From Promicromonospora sp. Populi (GTDB lineage Bacteria; Actinomycetota; Actinomycetes; Actinomycetales; Cellulomonadaceae): a stretch of 64,000 nucleotides of DNA. The notes beneath the pieces were generated by a model that did not search any database, was not told the origin of the DNA, and saw nothing but the letters and a program-made list of their open reading frames with translations. This document shows positions 33,205-42,670 of the stretch, piece by piece (the first letter of the stretch is position 1; the number at the start of each line of letters is the position of its first letter). Location of the stretch: positions 4,030,001 to 4,094,000 of the forward strand of contig NZ_CP163528.1 in assembly GCF_041081105.1 (NCBI RefSeq). The letters run 5' to 3'. A program made the position numbers and the translations under genes.

Positions 33205-35508
33205 ATGCCTGAAGACGGTATTGTTTTCGGCGCAGGCAGCTACACCACGGTGGCGGTGATCGCCCTCATCGCGGTTGCCGCACTCGGGTGTGCGTTCGTG
33301 CTGCGTCGCCAGGTGCTTGCCGCGCCTGATGGAACCACGAAGATGCAGGACATCGGCCAAGCCATCCAGGAAGGCGCCTCCGCCTATCTGAAACGGCAGT
33401 TCCGCACCCTCTTGCTCTTTGCGGTGGTCGTGTTCGGACTGCTCTTCCTGCTACCGGGGGACAGCGGCATCCGGATCGGGCGCTCCATAGCGTTCGTCTT
33501 CGGCGCCGGGTTCTCCGCGGCGATCGGCTACCTGGGCATGTGGCTCGCGGTGCGGGCCAACGTCCGCGTCGCCTCGGCCGCCACGCGCCCCGGAGGCCGC
33601 GCCGAGGGTGCCCGGATCGCCTTCCGTACCGGCGGCGTCGTCGGCATGTCCGTGGTGGGCCTCGGCCTGCTCGGTGCCGCGCTCGTCGTTCTTGTGTACG
33701 ACGTCGACGCGCCCGCCGTGCTGGAAGGGTTCGGCTTCGGCGCCGCGCTGCTCGCCATGTTCATGCGCGTGGGCGGCGGCATCTTCACCAAGGCCGCCGA
33801 CGTCGGCGCCGACCTGGTCGGCAAGGTCGAGCAGGGCATCCCCGAGGACGACCCCCGCAACGCAGCCACCATCGCCGACAACGTGGGCGACAACGTCGGC
33901 GACTGCGCCGGCATGGCCGCCGACCTCTTCGAGTCCTACGCCGTGACCCTCGTGGCCGCCCTGATCCTGGGCAAGGCCGCGATGGGCGAGCAGGGCCTCG
34001 TGTTCCCGCTGATCGTCACCGCGATCGGCGCGTTCGTCGCGCTGCTGGGTGTGTTCATCACGCGGGTCCGCGGGTCCGAGAGCGGCCTCGCCGCGATCAA
34101 CCGCGGCTTCTACATCTCCGCGATCGTCGGCGCCGTGCTGGCCGGGATCGCCTCGTTCATCTACCTGCCGTCCTCGTTCGACCAGATGACCGGTACCGCT
34201 GACCTCTCGGCTGTGACCGCCGACCCGCGTGTTGTGTCCGCCCTCGCCGTGCTCATCGGCGTCGTGCTGGCGGGTGTCATCCTCTGGGTTACCGGCTACT
34301 TCACCGGCACCGACAAGAAGCCGACGCTGCACGTGGCTGCGACCTCCCGGACGGGCGCCGCGACCGTGGTGCTCTCCGGCATCGGTGTGGGCTTCGAGTC
34401 CGCCGTCTACACGGCCGGCATCATCGCCGCCGCGATCTGCGGCGTCTTCCTGCTGGCCGGCGGTTCCGTCTCCCTGGCGCTGTTCCTCGTGGCCCTCGCG
34501 GGCTGTGGGCTGCTGACCACGGTGGGCGTCATCGTCGCCATGGACACGTTCGGCCCGGTCAGCGACAACGCGCAGGGCATCGCCGAGATGTCGGGCGACG
34601 TCGACGAGGAAGGCGCGCAGATCCTCACCGACCTGGACGCCGTCGGCAACACCACCAAGGCGATCACCAAGGGCATCGCGATCGCCACGGCAGTGCTCGC
34701 CGCGACCGCGCTGTTCGGCTCCTACGCCGACGCCGTGTCGCACGCGCTCGCCCAGGTCCAGAACGTCGGCACCGGGCTCGTGACCTCGATGCTCAGCTAC
34801 GAGATCATCTCGCCGGTCACGCTCGTCGGCGTGATTCTCGGTGGCGCCACCGTGTTCCTGTTCTCGGGGCTCGCGGTCGACGCCGTGACGCGCGCCGCCG
34901 GCGCCATCGTGTTCGAGGTGCGCCGCCAGTTCCGCGAGCACCCGGGCATCATGACGTACGAGGAGCGCCCCGAGTACGGCAAGGTCGTCGACATCTGCAC
35001 CCGGGACTCGCTGCGCGAGCTCATCACGCCGGGTCTGCTGGCGGCGTTCGCGCCCATCGCGGTGGGCTTCGGCCTCGGCGTCGGGCCGCTGGCCGGGTTC
35101 CTGGCCGGCGCCATCGGGACCGGTGTGCTCATGGCGATCTTCCTGGCCAACTCGGGCGGCGCCTGGGACAACGCGAAGAAGATCGTCGAGGACGGCAAGT
35201 ACGGCGGCAAGGGCTCCGACGCCCATGCCGCGACCGTCATCGGCGACACCGTAGGCGACCCGTTCAAGGACACCGCCGGCCCGGCGATCAACCCGCTGAT
35301 CAAGGTGATGAACCTGGTCGCGCTGCTGATCGCGCCGGCAGTGGTGGCGATGAGCGTGCCCGCGGACGCGAACCACGCGCTCCGCATCGGCATCGCGCTC
35401 CTGGCTGCGGCCGTGGCGTTCGGCGCCGTGATCTGGTCCCGCATGCGGGCCAGCCGGGTGGACGCCGAGCAGCAGGCGGAACAGGACCGCGCAGAGGCCA
35501 CGGTCTGA
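33205..35508 (+). CDS. hppA: Membrane-bound proton-translocating pyrophosphatase, K+-independent
   Basis: A 767-residue integral membrane pump that uses pyrophosphate hydrolysis to move protons out of the cytoplasm. It has about 16 helices and the substrate motifs DVGADLVGKVEQGIPEDD, NVGDNVGDCAGMAADLFE and the C-terminal SDAHAATVIGDTVGDPFKDT. In GNTTKA, Lys485 marks the K+-independent class, which has Lys where K+-dependent enzymes have Ala. The ATG at 33205 (MPEDGIVFGAG) follows GAGGAGGA; the longer open frame lacks membrane character. A 32-bp hairpin follows the stop. Confidence 0.95.
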   Translation: MPEDGIVFGAGSYTTVAVIALIAVAALGCAFVLRRQVLAAPDGTTKMQDIGQAIQEGASAYLKRQFRTLLLFAVVVFGLLFLLPGDSGIRIGRSIAFVFGAGFSAAIGYLGMWLAVRANVRVASAATRPGGRAEGARIAFRTGGVVGMSVVGLGLLGAALVVLVYDVDAPAVLEGFGFGAALLAMFMRVGGGIFTKAADVGADLVGKVEQGIPEDDPRNAATIADNVGDNVGDCAGMAADLFESYAVTLVAALILGKAAMGEQGLVFPLIVTAIGAFVALLGVFITRVRGSESGLAAINRGFYISAIVGAVLAGIASFIYLPSSFDQMTGTADLSAVTADPRVVSALAVLIGVVLAGVILWVTGYFTGTDKKPTLHVAATSRTGAATVVLSGIGVGFESAVYTAGIIAAAICGVFLLAGGSVSLALFLVALAGCGLLTTVGVIVAMDTFGPVSDNAQGIAEMSGDVDEEGAQILTDLDAVGNTTKAITKGIAIATAVLAATALFGSYADAVSHALAQVQNVGTGLVTSMLSYEIISPVTLVGVILGGATVFLFSGLAVDAVTRAAGAIVFEVRRQFREHPGIMTYEERPEYGKVVDICTRDSLRELITPGLLAAFAPIAVGFGLGVGPLAGFLAGAIGTGVLMAIFLANSGGAWDNAKKIVEDGKYGGKGSDAHAATVIGDTVGDPFKDTAGPAINPLIKVMNLVALLIAPAVVAMSVPADANHALRIGIALLAAAVAFGAVIWSRMRASRVDAEQQAEQDRAEATV

Positions 35509-35531
35509 CCTGACCTGGCCTGACCTGTAAT

Positions 35532-35601
35532 ACGACTTCGGTCGGTTGCCATGAGATCGGTCCTTCAACGGACCGATCTCATGGCAACCGACCGAAGTCG
35601 T
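35532..35601. terminator. Family B hairpin, 32-bp perfect arms, between hppA and DinB gene
   Basis: Arms 35532-35563 and 35570-35601 are perfectly complementary with a 6-nt loop (TTCAAC). It lies between convergent genes and can terminate both. The inner core GAGATCGGTCC/GGACCGATCTC is shared with the repeats inside the oxygenase gene near 26520. The arms are far longer than a terminator needs. Confidence 0.75.
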
Positions 35602-35612
35602 CTCAGTCCCAG

Positions 35613-36188
35613 CTACTGGCCCACGCGGCCGTCTACGCACTCGCGGAGCAGGTCGGCGTGGCCGACGTGGCGGGCGTACTCCTCGATCATGTGCACCAGG
35701 ATGTCGCGCACCGGAGTCTGGTCCCCGTGGTGCGTGACGGTCGCGCCCAGCCCGTCCTCGGGAAGGGTCTCCATCCAGGCGTCGGCGGCCTGGACCTCGT
35801 TCCGCCAGGTCTCCCACGCCTCAGCGACGACGGCGGGGTCGGCCACAGCGCCGTCGAAGTCCTCGTCGCGGTTCTCCGACTTGCCGAACAGCCTGGGCAG
35901 GTCCTCCTGCCCCTGCAGCGCCCGCTGGAACCAGCTCTGCTCGACGGCGGCGAGGTGCCGCACCAGCCCGAGCAGCGACATGGTCGACGGCGGCACCGAC
36001 CGCCGCGCCATCTGCTCGGCGTCGAGCCCGTCGCACTTCATCTCCAGCGTGATCCGGTAGTGCTTGAGGTAGTTCCAGAGGGTTTCCTTCTCGCCGACCG
36101 GATTGGCCAGCGCCTCGCGCGGGTCGTCGTCGGGGTCCGTCCACATGTCGGGGTAGACGGTGGCGGAGGTCCAGCGCTCAGTGGTCAT
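35613..36188 (-). CDS. DinB family protein (DUF664, possibly mycothiol-dependent)
   Basis: A 191-residue four-helix-bundle protein of the DinB/YfiT superfamily, DUF664 branch. Metal-binding histidines appear in LVRHLAAVEQSWF, then EEYARHVGHADLLRE. In actinobacteria such proteins are often mycothiol-dependent transferases or hydrolases; this is family knowledge only. The ATG at 36188 (MTTERWTSATVYPD) is preferred over an upstream in-frame start because the extra 24 residues are not conserved-looking. The gene is convergent with hppA. Confidence 0.75.
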   Translation of the reverse strand: MTTERWTSATVYPDMWTDPDDDPREALANPVGEKETLWNYLKHYRITLEMKCDGLDAEQMARRSVPPSTMSLLGLVRHLAAVEQSWFQRALQGQEDLPRLFGKSENRDEDFDGAVADPAVVAEAWETWRNEVQAADAWMETLPEDGLGATVTHHGDQTPVRDILVHMIEEYARHVGHADLLRECVDGRVGQ

Positions 36189-36497
36189 GCGAACAGTGCA
36201 CCCCCGGGCACGGGCGCGGTCAACGGCATTGTTCGGCGCTGCCGGCACTCTCTCGCGCACCCGCGCGCGGCCCGCTCGGTGCGCTGCACCGCAACGTCGT
36301 CGGGCGAACCGGCGCAGTATCCGGCAAAGTAGGACAAGCGCGGGCGTTTGAGTTCCGCACCGGGGGTAGGTTAAAAACCGGGTGCACCGCTATCGTCTGC
36401 GATGTTGCGCTCCCGAACGACCCGTGGTCCACGGGTGTTGGCGAGAGCCCCGAAGCAGGAGCCCCTACGTGGGAGACCCGGAGCAGGAGAAGGTCCC
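36189..36497. other. Divergent intergenic region between DinB and M20 peptidase genes
   Basis: About 310 bp without a credible gene. A sigma-A-like pair TTGAGT (36348-36353) and TTAAAA (36371-36376), 17 nt apart, points toward the M20 gene and is the best promoter candidate, about 120 nt before the GTG. A short CCCGTGG-TCCACGGG dyad lies near 36419-36434. Confidence 0.4.
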
Positions 36498-38270
36498 GTG
36501 AGTGCCGACATCGACCCGACCGAGGCCATCCCTCAGGTCACGGCCGAAATGATCGCCAAGGCAGCCGCCCAGCCGGGCGCATCGACCAGCGACGTGACGG
36601 CCCAGGCACGCTCGCAGGCGGCTCCGGCTGCTTCCCCCGTGCCGCTGTCCACGACGCGTCCGGAAGCGTCTCCTGCGCGGTCCCCGCGGGCCGAGCCGTC
36701 GCGGGCCGAGCCGTCGCGTGCCGCGGCCTCGACGACGGCCAGGTCGTCGACGACGGCCGCGTCCCCGACGACGGCCGTGCGCGAGACGCTCCGGCAACCG
36801 GGATCGCAGAAGGACCAGCCGGTCGCCGAGCAGCCGGCGGCTCCGGACGCCGCGCTGTCCGGCCGGCCCGCCGCCTCCTCGTTCACGCCCTCGGAGCCGT
36901 ACGGCGAGCGCAACGCCGCTGCGGGCCACCTCGCGGCCGGGCACCTGTCCTCGCTCGTGCAGATCCCGACGCTGTCGTCGTGGGACCCGCAGTACGTCGA
37001 CCACGAGGCCTTCGGCCGGCACCGCGCCGCGCTGGCGACGTTCTACCCGCGAGTGCACGCCCTGCAGAGCGAGCCGGCGGGCGAACACGGTCTGCTCTAC
37101 CGCTGGCCGGGCCGCGGGCGCCAGGACGTGCTGCACCCCTTCCCGGTGGTGCTCGTGGCGCACCAGGACGTGGCAGCGGTCCAGGCGGCGGACTGGTCCG
37201 CGAACCCCTTCTCGGGCGAGATCCGGGACGGCGTGGTGCACGGCCGCGGCACCCTCGACGACAAGGGCGGCCTGGTCGCGGTGCTCGACGCCGTGGAGAC
37301 GCTGCTCGGCGAGGGCTTCCTCCCCGAGCGGGACGTCTGGCTGTTCTTCGGGGCCGACGCCGAGGCCGCCGGCGGGACGGCGAAGATCGCCGTCCGGCGC
37401 CTGTACGAGCTCGGTGTGCGCCCGTGGCTCGTGATCGACGAGGGCGGGGGCGTCGTGACCGACGCCTTCCCCGGCGTGAACCGGCAGACGGCGCTGGTGG
37501 GTGTGGCAGAGAAGGGCCTGGTCGGGGTGAACCTGTACACCACGGATGCCGGGGGCCACTCGGCGATACCCAGCCGGCGGACCGCGACGGCGCGCCTCGC
37601 CCGCGCGGTGACGCGGGTGAGCGGGCGTCGGTTCGCGGCGCGGGTCAACACCCCCACCGTGGCGATGCTGGAGCGGGTCGCGCCCACCGCCAGCGGCTTC
37701 AGGGGCACGCTGCTGAAGGTCGCGAGCAAGATCGCCTCCGGGCCGCTGAGCAAGCTCGCGGCCTGGATGCTGGCCTCCGGCGGGCCCGAGGCCGTGGCGG
37801 TGGTCCGTACCACGGTGGCGGTCACCGAGCTCCAGGGCGGTGCGGGGGCGAACGTAGCGGCGTCGTCGGCCCGTGCTCACCTCGATGTCCGGGTGGCGCT
37901 CGGCGAGACCGTGGACCGCACGGTGGCGCGGCTGCGCCGCATCATCGGGGACAAGGACGTCGAGATCGAGGTCGTGGAGCGCAGCGAGCCCAGCGAGGTC
38001 TCGCCGACGGACAGCCAGCAGTTCGCGCTGATCGGCGAGGCGATCAGCGCGTCGTACCCGGACGCCGTCGTTGCGCCGTACGTGCTGCTCGCGTCCTCCG
38101 ACGCCCGCACCTTCACGCCCATCAGCGATCACGTCTACCGGTTCAGCCCGTTCGCACTGACGCGTGAGCAGCGACAGTCGATTCACGGCGTCGGGGAGCA
38201 CCTGAGCGTTGATTCTCTGGGTCGCGGAGTGCATTTTTATCGTGAGGTACTGCGAAAAATCCCCGCCTGA
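36498..38270 (+). CDS. M20/M25/M40 family metallopeptidase (CPS1-like) with low-complexity N-terminus
   Basis: A 590-residue protein with a roughly 125-residue Ala/Pro/Ser/Thr-rich N-terminal extension before a CPS1-type M20 peptidase. Zinc-site residues include His222 and Asp224 (VAHQDV), Asp254 (GTLDDKG), Glu289 (GADAEAAGG) and the VIDEGGG motif; the final His lies in the last 70 residues. The usual catalytic pair Glu-Glu is Ala288-Glu289 here, so the general base may be missing. The GTG at 36498 follows GGAGAAGG; the upstream open frame overlaps the promoter region. Dipeptidase activity is the family norm but is uncertain here. Confidence 0.78.
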   Translation: MSADIDPTEAIPQVTAEMIAKAAAQPGASTSDVTAQARSQAAPAASPVPLSTTRPEASPARSPRAEPSRAEPSRAAASTTARSSTTAASPTTAVRETLRQPGSQKDQPVAEQPAAPDAALSGRPAASSFTPSEPYGERNAAAGHLAAGHLSSLVQIPTLSSWDPQYVDHEAFGRHRAALATFYPRVHALQSEPAGEHGLLYRWPGRGRQDVLHPFPVVLVAHQDVAAVQAADWSANPFSGEIRDGVVHGRGTLDDKGGLVAVLDAVETLLGEGFLPERDVWLFFGADAEAAGGTAKIAVRRLYELGVRPWLVIDEGGGVVTDAFPGVNRQTALVGVAEKGLVGVNLYTTDAGGHSAIPSRRTATARLARAVTRVSGRRFAARVNTPTVAMLERVAPTASGFRGTLLKVASKIASGPLSKLAAWMLASGGPEAVAVVRTTVAVTELQGGAGANVAASSARAHLDVRVALGETVDRTVARLRRIIGDKDVEIEVVERSEPSEVSPTDSQQFALIGEAISASYPDAVVAPYVLLASSDARTFTPISDHVYRFSPFALTREQRQSIHGVGEHLSVDSLGRGVHFYREVLRKIPA

Positions 38271-38337
38271 CCTGCACATTCAACAAATCTCCGAAATTGG
38301 ACTAAGTTCTCCCTTTACGTAGGTGAGGGGGACGTCC

Positions 38338-38670
38338 ATGAGCAGCTCCGCCAACCCACCCGTGGTACCGGGTGGTTCGCGCGCGCCCGTGCACGTCAAC
38401 GTCCACACCTACCCGGCGCAGCTGCAGTATCCGCCGCGGTCGTATCTTGTGTTCGCCGTCCTGGTGACCATCTTCGGCTTCCCGCCCACCGGCATAGTCG
38501 CCCTCGTGAACGCGGCGCGGGTCAATTCCCTGTGGCGGACGCAGCAGCACGACAAAGCCCGTAGGGCGTCCCGCCAGGCGCGTAACTGGGGCCTCCTGAC
38601 GCTCGGTATCTGGGTCGTCCTGGTGATCGTCGTGGTCTTCTGGGCGAGCATCAACTACCTGAACAGGTAG
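38338..38670 (+). CDS. CD225/dispanin family small membrane protein
   Basis: A 110-residue protein with two hydrophobic segments (residues about 35-60 and 85-107). The conserved pattern FGFPPTGIVALVNAARVNSL followed by basic residues and ARNWG matches the CD225 (interferon-induced transmembrane protein-like) domain found in many actinobacterial membrane proteins. The N-terminal 30 residues are Pro/His-rich and probably cytoplasmic. The ATG at 38338 has GAGGGG upstream and is preferred to the GTG five codons earlier. Function is unknown. Confidence 0.75.
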   Translation: MSSSANPPVVPGGSRAPVHVNVHTYPAQLQYPPRSYLVFAVLVTIFGFPPTGIVALVNAARVNSLWRTQQHDKARRASRQARNWGLLTLGIWVVLVIVVVFWASINYLNR

Positions 38671-38749
38671 CGACTTCACCCAAGGTTCGCGAGGTATCAC
38701 ACACTTGCCCCTCCTGCCCAGGGGGGTGTAGCGGGTAAAGTGCGCGGCT

Positions 38750-39943
38750 ATGAGTGCGACACGGCGCAAGGGCTCGCGAGGTGGCCGTGCTGCGTCCCGC
38801 GCTGGAGGCCCCCCCGCAAGCAACGCGCTCACCTGGGCGGAGAGCCTCGCGGCCGGGGAGTCAGCGCCAACCGCCAGTGCTCTTGAGTGGGCGGAGAGTC
38901 TCGCGGAGAGCGAGGCCGCGCCCAGCCCCTGGGGCAGCACCCCGGCCGCACCGTTCCCCGCCTCGGCCGACGCCCTGCCAGGTGACGCGCTGCCGGGCGA
39001 CGAGAGCGGCTCCCCCTGGGGGCCCGTACCGGCTCCCGTCGTGGCCGACGGCGACGGCAGCGGCGAGGGCGACTCGAATCCGTGGGGGGCCGTCGCAGCC
39101 GCCGAGCCCGCGGTGACCCGCGGCCGCGGCAAGAACGTCGGCGGCAAGAGCGGCAAGGTCAGCAAGTCCCGGTCCAGGAGCAAGGGCGCCAAGTCCGGCA
39201 CGAAGGGCGCGCCCAAGGACGACCTCGAGCCAACTCCGGCAGGCGGCTTTCCGCTGAACACACCTCCGGTGGCCGACGAGGCCCCGGTCGAGCTGCTGCC
39301 GGGGCCAGTTCCGGGTCCGCTCCCGGAGCTGCAGCCCGACGACGTCCCGCCCACCCGCTCGGGCCTGCCGGCCGCCAAGCCCGCCACCAAGAACGCCGGC
39401 CGGAAGGGCGCCAAGGGGCGCATCCCCGCACCCAGCACCGCGCAGCAGAGGCGGATCAAGACCGTCCTGCGCCAGGGGCTGCCCAAGGTGCTCGACAAGC
39501 CGGTGGTGCTGGTGGCGTCGGGTGTCGTCGCCGCGCTGCTCGGCCTGGGTACCGGCTGGGGCACGAGCCTCGGCGGGGGCGAAGGCGGCGCGGTCTCGAG
39601 CGCGGACGCCGCATCGTGCGCGCAGACGCAGATGGCGTGGACGCAGGCCGCCAACGCGCAGTCGGCGATGGTCGAGGACCAGCCCGACACCCTGCGCAAC
39701 GGGTTCGTCAACGCCCGCAACGCGCTCGAGGGTGTGACACCCCCCGAGGACATCTCCGCGGACTGGGCGGTCGCCTTCACGTACTACTCGACGGTGGCCA
39801 ACAACATCGAGCGGGTCGAGCCCGACGACGGCCCCGCGGTGATCTCGGCCGTGGGCGGTGCGCAGCAGGAGCTCGACACCGAGGCCATGGTCGCGGCGTC
39901 CGAGGCCATCTCCGTCTACGTCAACTCGAACTGCAACCCGTAG
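38750..39943 (+). CDS. Hypothetical single-pass membrane protein with long disordered cytoplasmic region
   Basis: Not recognised as a known family. The 397-residue protein has about 245 disordered residues rich in Ala, Pro, Gly, Ser and Lys, including two near-repeats (NALTWAESLAAGESAP and SALEWAESLAESEAAP) and SPWG/NPWG motifs. A basic stretch (QQRRIKTVLRQGLPK) precedes one TM helix at about residues 250-272. The C-terminal 120 residues are probably extracytoplasmic and helical, with two Cys (SCAQTQ and the terminal SNCNP) that could pair. The methyltransferase gene follows after 17 nt. Confidence 0.7.
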   Translation: MSATRRKGSRGGRAASRAGGPPASNALTWAESLAAGESAPTASALEWAESLAESEAAPSPWGSTPAAPFPASADALPGDALPGDESGSPWGPVPAPVVADGDGSGEGDSNPWGAVAAAEPAVTRGRGKNVGGKSGKVSKSRSRSKGAKSGTKGAPKDDLEPTPAGGFPLNTPPVADEAPVELLPGPVPGPLPELQPDDVPPTRSGLPAAKPATKNAGRKGAKGRIPAPSTAQQRRIKTVLRQGLPKVLDKPVVLVASGVVAALLGLGTGWGTSLGGGEGGAVSSADAASCAQTQMAWTQAANAQSAMVEDQPDTLRNGFVNARNALEGVTPPEDISADWAVAFTYYSTVANNIERVEPDDGPAVISAVGGAQQELDTEAMVAASEAISVYVNSNCNP

Positions 39944-39960
39944 GGGCCCAGGATGGGCTC

Positions 39961-41544
39961 GTGCAGCCTCTCGTGACCGACCTCGCCCTCGTCGACTCCC
40001 TGCGTGCCGACCTGGTCTCGTCCGCCTTTGACGTCGACGGCGTCGAGAACCTCCTCGGCAAGCTCGCCGCGGCGGCGCTGCACCGGGAGCAGTCGCTGCC
40101 CGCGCGGCGCGCATTGGTCGCGGCGGTGGCCGGCAAACCGCCGTCGGACCGGGACCCGCTGGCGACCCTCACCGACCTCTTTCTGCTCGGCGCGGCAGTG
40201 CCGCGGGCCGCGTTGGACCGGGCCCTGCCCGAGCTCGGGGTGACTGGCGCCGTGCGCATCGGCCTGGTCTCCGCGCAGGGCACCGGGGACGACGACGAGG
40301 TGCGCGCCCTCGTGGACCTGCGCCCCTACTCGTCGGCCGACGCCGTCGGCGATGCGCGCTGGTGGCTCGCCTCCGACCTGGGTGAGCTGGCGACGGGCGG
40401 GCGCCTGGCGGGGGACCACGTGCTCGGCGCCGGCGGTGCGTCGCTGACGCTCGCGCAGGTGACCGTGCGCACGCCGACCGGCCGGGTGCTCGACCTCGGC
40501 ACCGGCTGCGGCATCCAGGCCCTGCACGCGGCGCGGCACGCGCAGCAGGTGGTGGCGACCGACATCTCCGAGCGTGCGCTCGCCTTCGCGAGGTTCAACG
40601 TCGCGCTGAACACGCAGGCCGGTGCGGAGGTGGAGCTGCGGCACGGGTCGATGCTGGAGCCGGTGGCCGGGGAGCGCTTCGACCTGGTGGTCTCGAACCC
40701 GCCGTTCGTGATCACCCCGCACGCCGGGGCCGCCGGGCGGGCGGTGGCCGAGGCGCTCGGCGACTACGAGTACCGCGACGGCGGCCGGGCCGGTGACGAC
40801 CTGGTGCGGGACCTGATCCTCGGCGTCGGCGGTGTGCTCGCGCCGGGCGGCACCGCCCAGCTCCTCGGCAACTGGGAGCATCGCCGGGGCGAGCCCTGGA
40901 CCGAGCGGGTCGGCGCGTGGCTCGACGACGCCGGCCTGGACGGCTGGATCATCCAGCGGGAGGTCCTCGACCCCGCCGAGTACGCCGAGACGTGGATCCG
41001 GGACGGTGGCACCACCCCCGACCGGGAGCCGGACGCCTGGGCCGCTGCCTACGGTGCATGGCTCGACGACTTCGCGTCCCGGGACGTCGAGGCGGTCGGC
41101 TTCGGGATCGTGACGCTCCGCCGCCCGGTGACCGGGCCGCCCACCCTGCGGCGCCTCGAGGAGCACACGGGGTCGGTGCGGCAGCCGCTCGGCGCGCACA
41201 TCGCCCGCAGCCTCGCCGGGCACGACTGGCTCGCGGCGCGCGACGACGCCGCGCTGGCCGCCGCGCACCTGGTGACGGCCGCCGACATCACCGAGGAGCG
41301 ATACCTGACGCCCGGCGCGGCCGACCCGAACGTCGTGGTGCTCCGGCAGGGCGACGGCCTGGGGCGCGGCGTGCAGGCGTCGAGCCCGCTCGCGGCGCTG
41401 GTGGGTGCTTGTGACGGCGAGCTGACGGTGGGCCAGATCGTCGGTGCGCTCGCAGCGCTGTTCGACGTTCCAGGGGACGCCCTGGCGGCCGAGCTGCTGC
41501 CAGCGGTACGCGGCCTGGTTCGTGACGGTTTCCTGGCGGAATGA
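39961..41544 (+). CDS. Class I SAM-dependent methyltransferase, PrmC/HemK-like (NPPF motif)
   Basis: A 527-residue protein. A helical N-terminal domain (about 170 residues) precedes a Rossmann methyltransferase with motif I LDLGTGCGIQALHAA and the catalytic NPPF motif (VVSNPPFVITP) found in enzymes that methylate amide or exocyclic amino nitrogens, such as PrmC and RsmC-type rRNA methyltransferases. The C-terminal 130 residues add a winged-helix-like tail (VGACDGELTVGQIVGALAALF). The GTG at 39961 is chosen because of position; GTG 39973 is also possible. The target (release factor, ribosomal protein or rRNA) cannot be told. Confidence 0.8.
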   Translation: MQPLVTDLALVDSLRADLVSSAFDVDGVENLLGKLAAAALHREQSLPARRALVAAVAGKPPSDRDPLATLTDLFLLGAAVPRAALDRALPELGVTGAVRIGLVSAQGTGDDDEVRALVDLRPYSSADAVGDARWWLASDLGELATGGRLAGDHVLGAGGASLTLAQVTVRTPTGRVLDLGTGCGIQALHAARHAQQVVATDISERALAFARFNVALNTQAGAEVELRHGSMLEPVAGERFDLVVSNPPFVITPHAGAAGRAVAEALGDYEYRDGGRAGDDLVRDLILGVGGVLAPGGTAQLLGNWEHRRGEPWTERVGAWLDDAGLDGWIIQREVLDPAEYAETWIRDGGTTPDREPDAWAAAYGAWLDDFASRDVEAVGFGIVTLRRPVTGPPTLRRLEEHTGSVRQPLGAHIARSLAGHDWLAARDDAALAAAHLVTAADITEERYLTPGAADPNVVVLRQGDGLGRGVQASSPLAALVGACDGELTVGQIVGALAALFDVPGDALAAELLPAVRGLVRDGFLAE

Positions 41545-41653
41545 CGTCAGGCGCCAGTTTCTGCCCCCAGGACGGTTTTCGTTTCGTTTCTGGGACGTAA
41601 CGGTCAGTCGTCGTCGCCGATAAATCTTGCGCGCGACCGAGACATCTGGAGCT

Positions 41654-42628
41654 ATGACAGATATTTTCCACCGTGTGGAACTCGACATGCGGCACTTGAG
41701 GATGGTTGTCGCTGTTGCCGAGTCGGGCAGCGTCACAAAGGCGGCCGCTGCCCTCGGCATCGCGCAGCCGGCGTTGACTGCGCAGCTCAACCGCATCGAC
41801 CGGTCGCTGGGCGGGAACGTCTTCGTCCGCGATCGCTTCGGTGCGCGCCCGACAGAGCTCGGTGAGCTGATACTCCGGCACGCTCGCGTGCTTCTCCCGG
41901 CGATGTCGGCCCTGGCCGACGACGCCGAACGGCTCGTCAACGGCGACGTGGCCCGGGGCGAGACGGTGCGGGTGGGTATCACCGGCACCGCGCTCGGCGG
42001 ACTGTTCGTCAACCAGCTGCACATCGCCATCCCCGGCGCGCAGGTCACCACGGCCATGCCGCACCTGGCGGACGACGTCGCGTCCCGGCTTGCCCGGGGG
42101 ACCATCGACGTCGGGCTGGTCGGCATGTGCTCCGACGTCTCGCCGCCGCCCGCAGTGGAGGTCGCGTGGACCCGGGTCTGTACCGACCCGATGTTCGTGC
42201 TGCTCGACGAGCACCACCCGTACGCGGGCAAGCCCGAGGTCTCGCTCGCCGAGCTGGCCGAGGAGCAGTGGCTCTGCGTGCCGTCGCACAGCGACCTCGA
42301 GGACTGCTTCGTCTCGGCGTGCGTCCGTGCGGGGTTCACCCCACGCGGTATAGGCGAGGCCGAGTGGACCATCGCCGTCGACCAGGTGCGGTCGGGGCGC
42401 GCCGTCGCGCTCGTCGAGCCGGGGCAGCTCGACCCGCCGGGTGTCGTGACGGTCCCGCTGGCCGGGGCGCCGCTGCGGCGCACGCACTACCTGGGCTGGC
42501 GGCACGACGCCGATCTGCGGGTGGACCTGGAGGCCGTCGAGGGCGCCGCCCACCGCGCGCACCGGGACGCCGTGCGGCGCAGCCCGCAGTACGAGCAGTG
42601 GCTGGCGATGTACGGGATGCTCACCTGA
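41654..42628 (+). CDS. LysR family transcriptional regulator
   Basis: A 324-residue LysR-type regulator. The N-terminal winged helix reads VVAVAESGSVTKAAAALGIAQPALTAQLNRID (given by its ends, residues about 20-50), and a periplasmic-binding-like effector domain follows (VRVGITGTAL, IDVGLVGM). The ATG at 41654 has only a short-spaced GGAG; Met12 (41687) is an alternative start. It lies directly upstream of two secreted proteases on the same strand, so control of those genes is possible. Effector is unknown. Confidence 0.85.
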   Translation: MTDIFHRVELDMRHLRMVVAVAESGSVTKAAAALGIAQPALTAQLNRIDRSLGGNVFVRDRFGARPTELGELILRHARVLLPAMSALADDAERLVNGDVARGETVRVGITGTALGGLFVNQLHIAIPGAQVTTAMPHLADDVASRLARGTIDVGLVGMCSDVSPPPAVEVAWTRVCTDPMFVLLDEHHPYAGKPEVSLAELAEEQWLCVPSHSDLEDCFVSACVRAGFTPRGIGEAEWTIAVDQVRSGRAVALVEPGQLDPPGVVTVPLAGAPLRRTHYLGWRHDADLRVDLEAVEGAAHRAHRDAVRRSPQYEQWLAMYGMLT

Positions 42629-42670
42629 TCGCGCCCTGTCCCGTCGTGAACTCGTACGTAGTTTGCCCTC

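Noticed and set aside
33451..35817. 788-codon open frame antisense to hppA
   Set aside because: The translation is low-complexity (His/Gly/Asp/Arg-rich) as expected from the reverse of high-GC codons, and hppA on the other strand is certain.
39082..39960. Long in-frame extension upstream of the PrmC-like methyltransferase
   Set aside because: It overlaps the disordered membrane protein in another frame and reads as an Arg/Ala-rich shadow.
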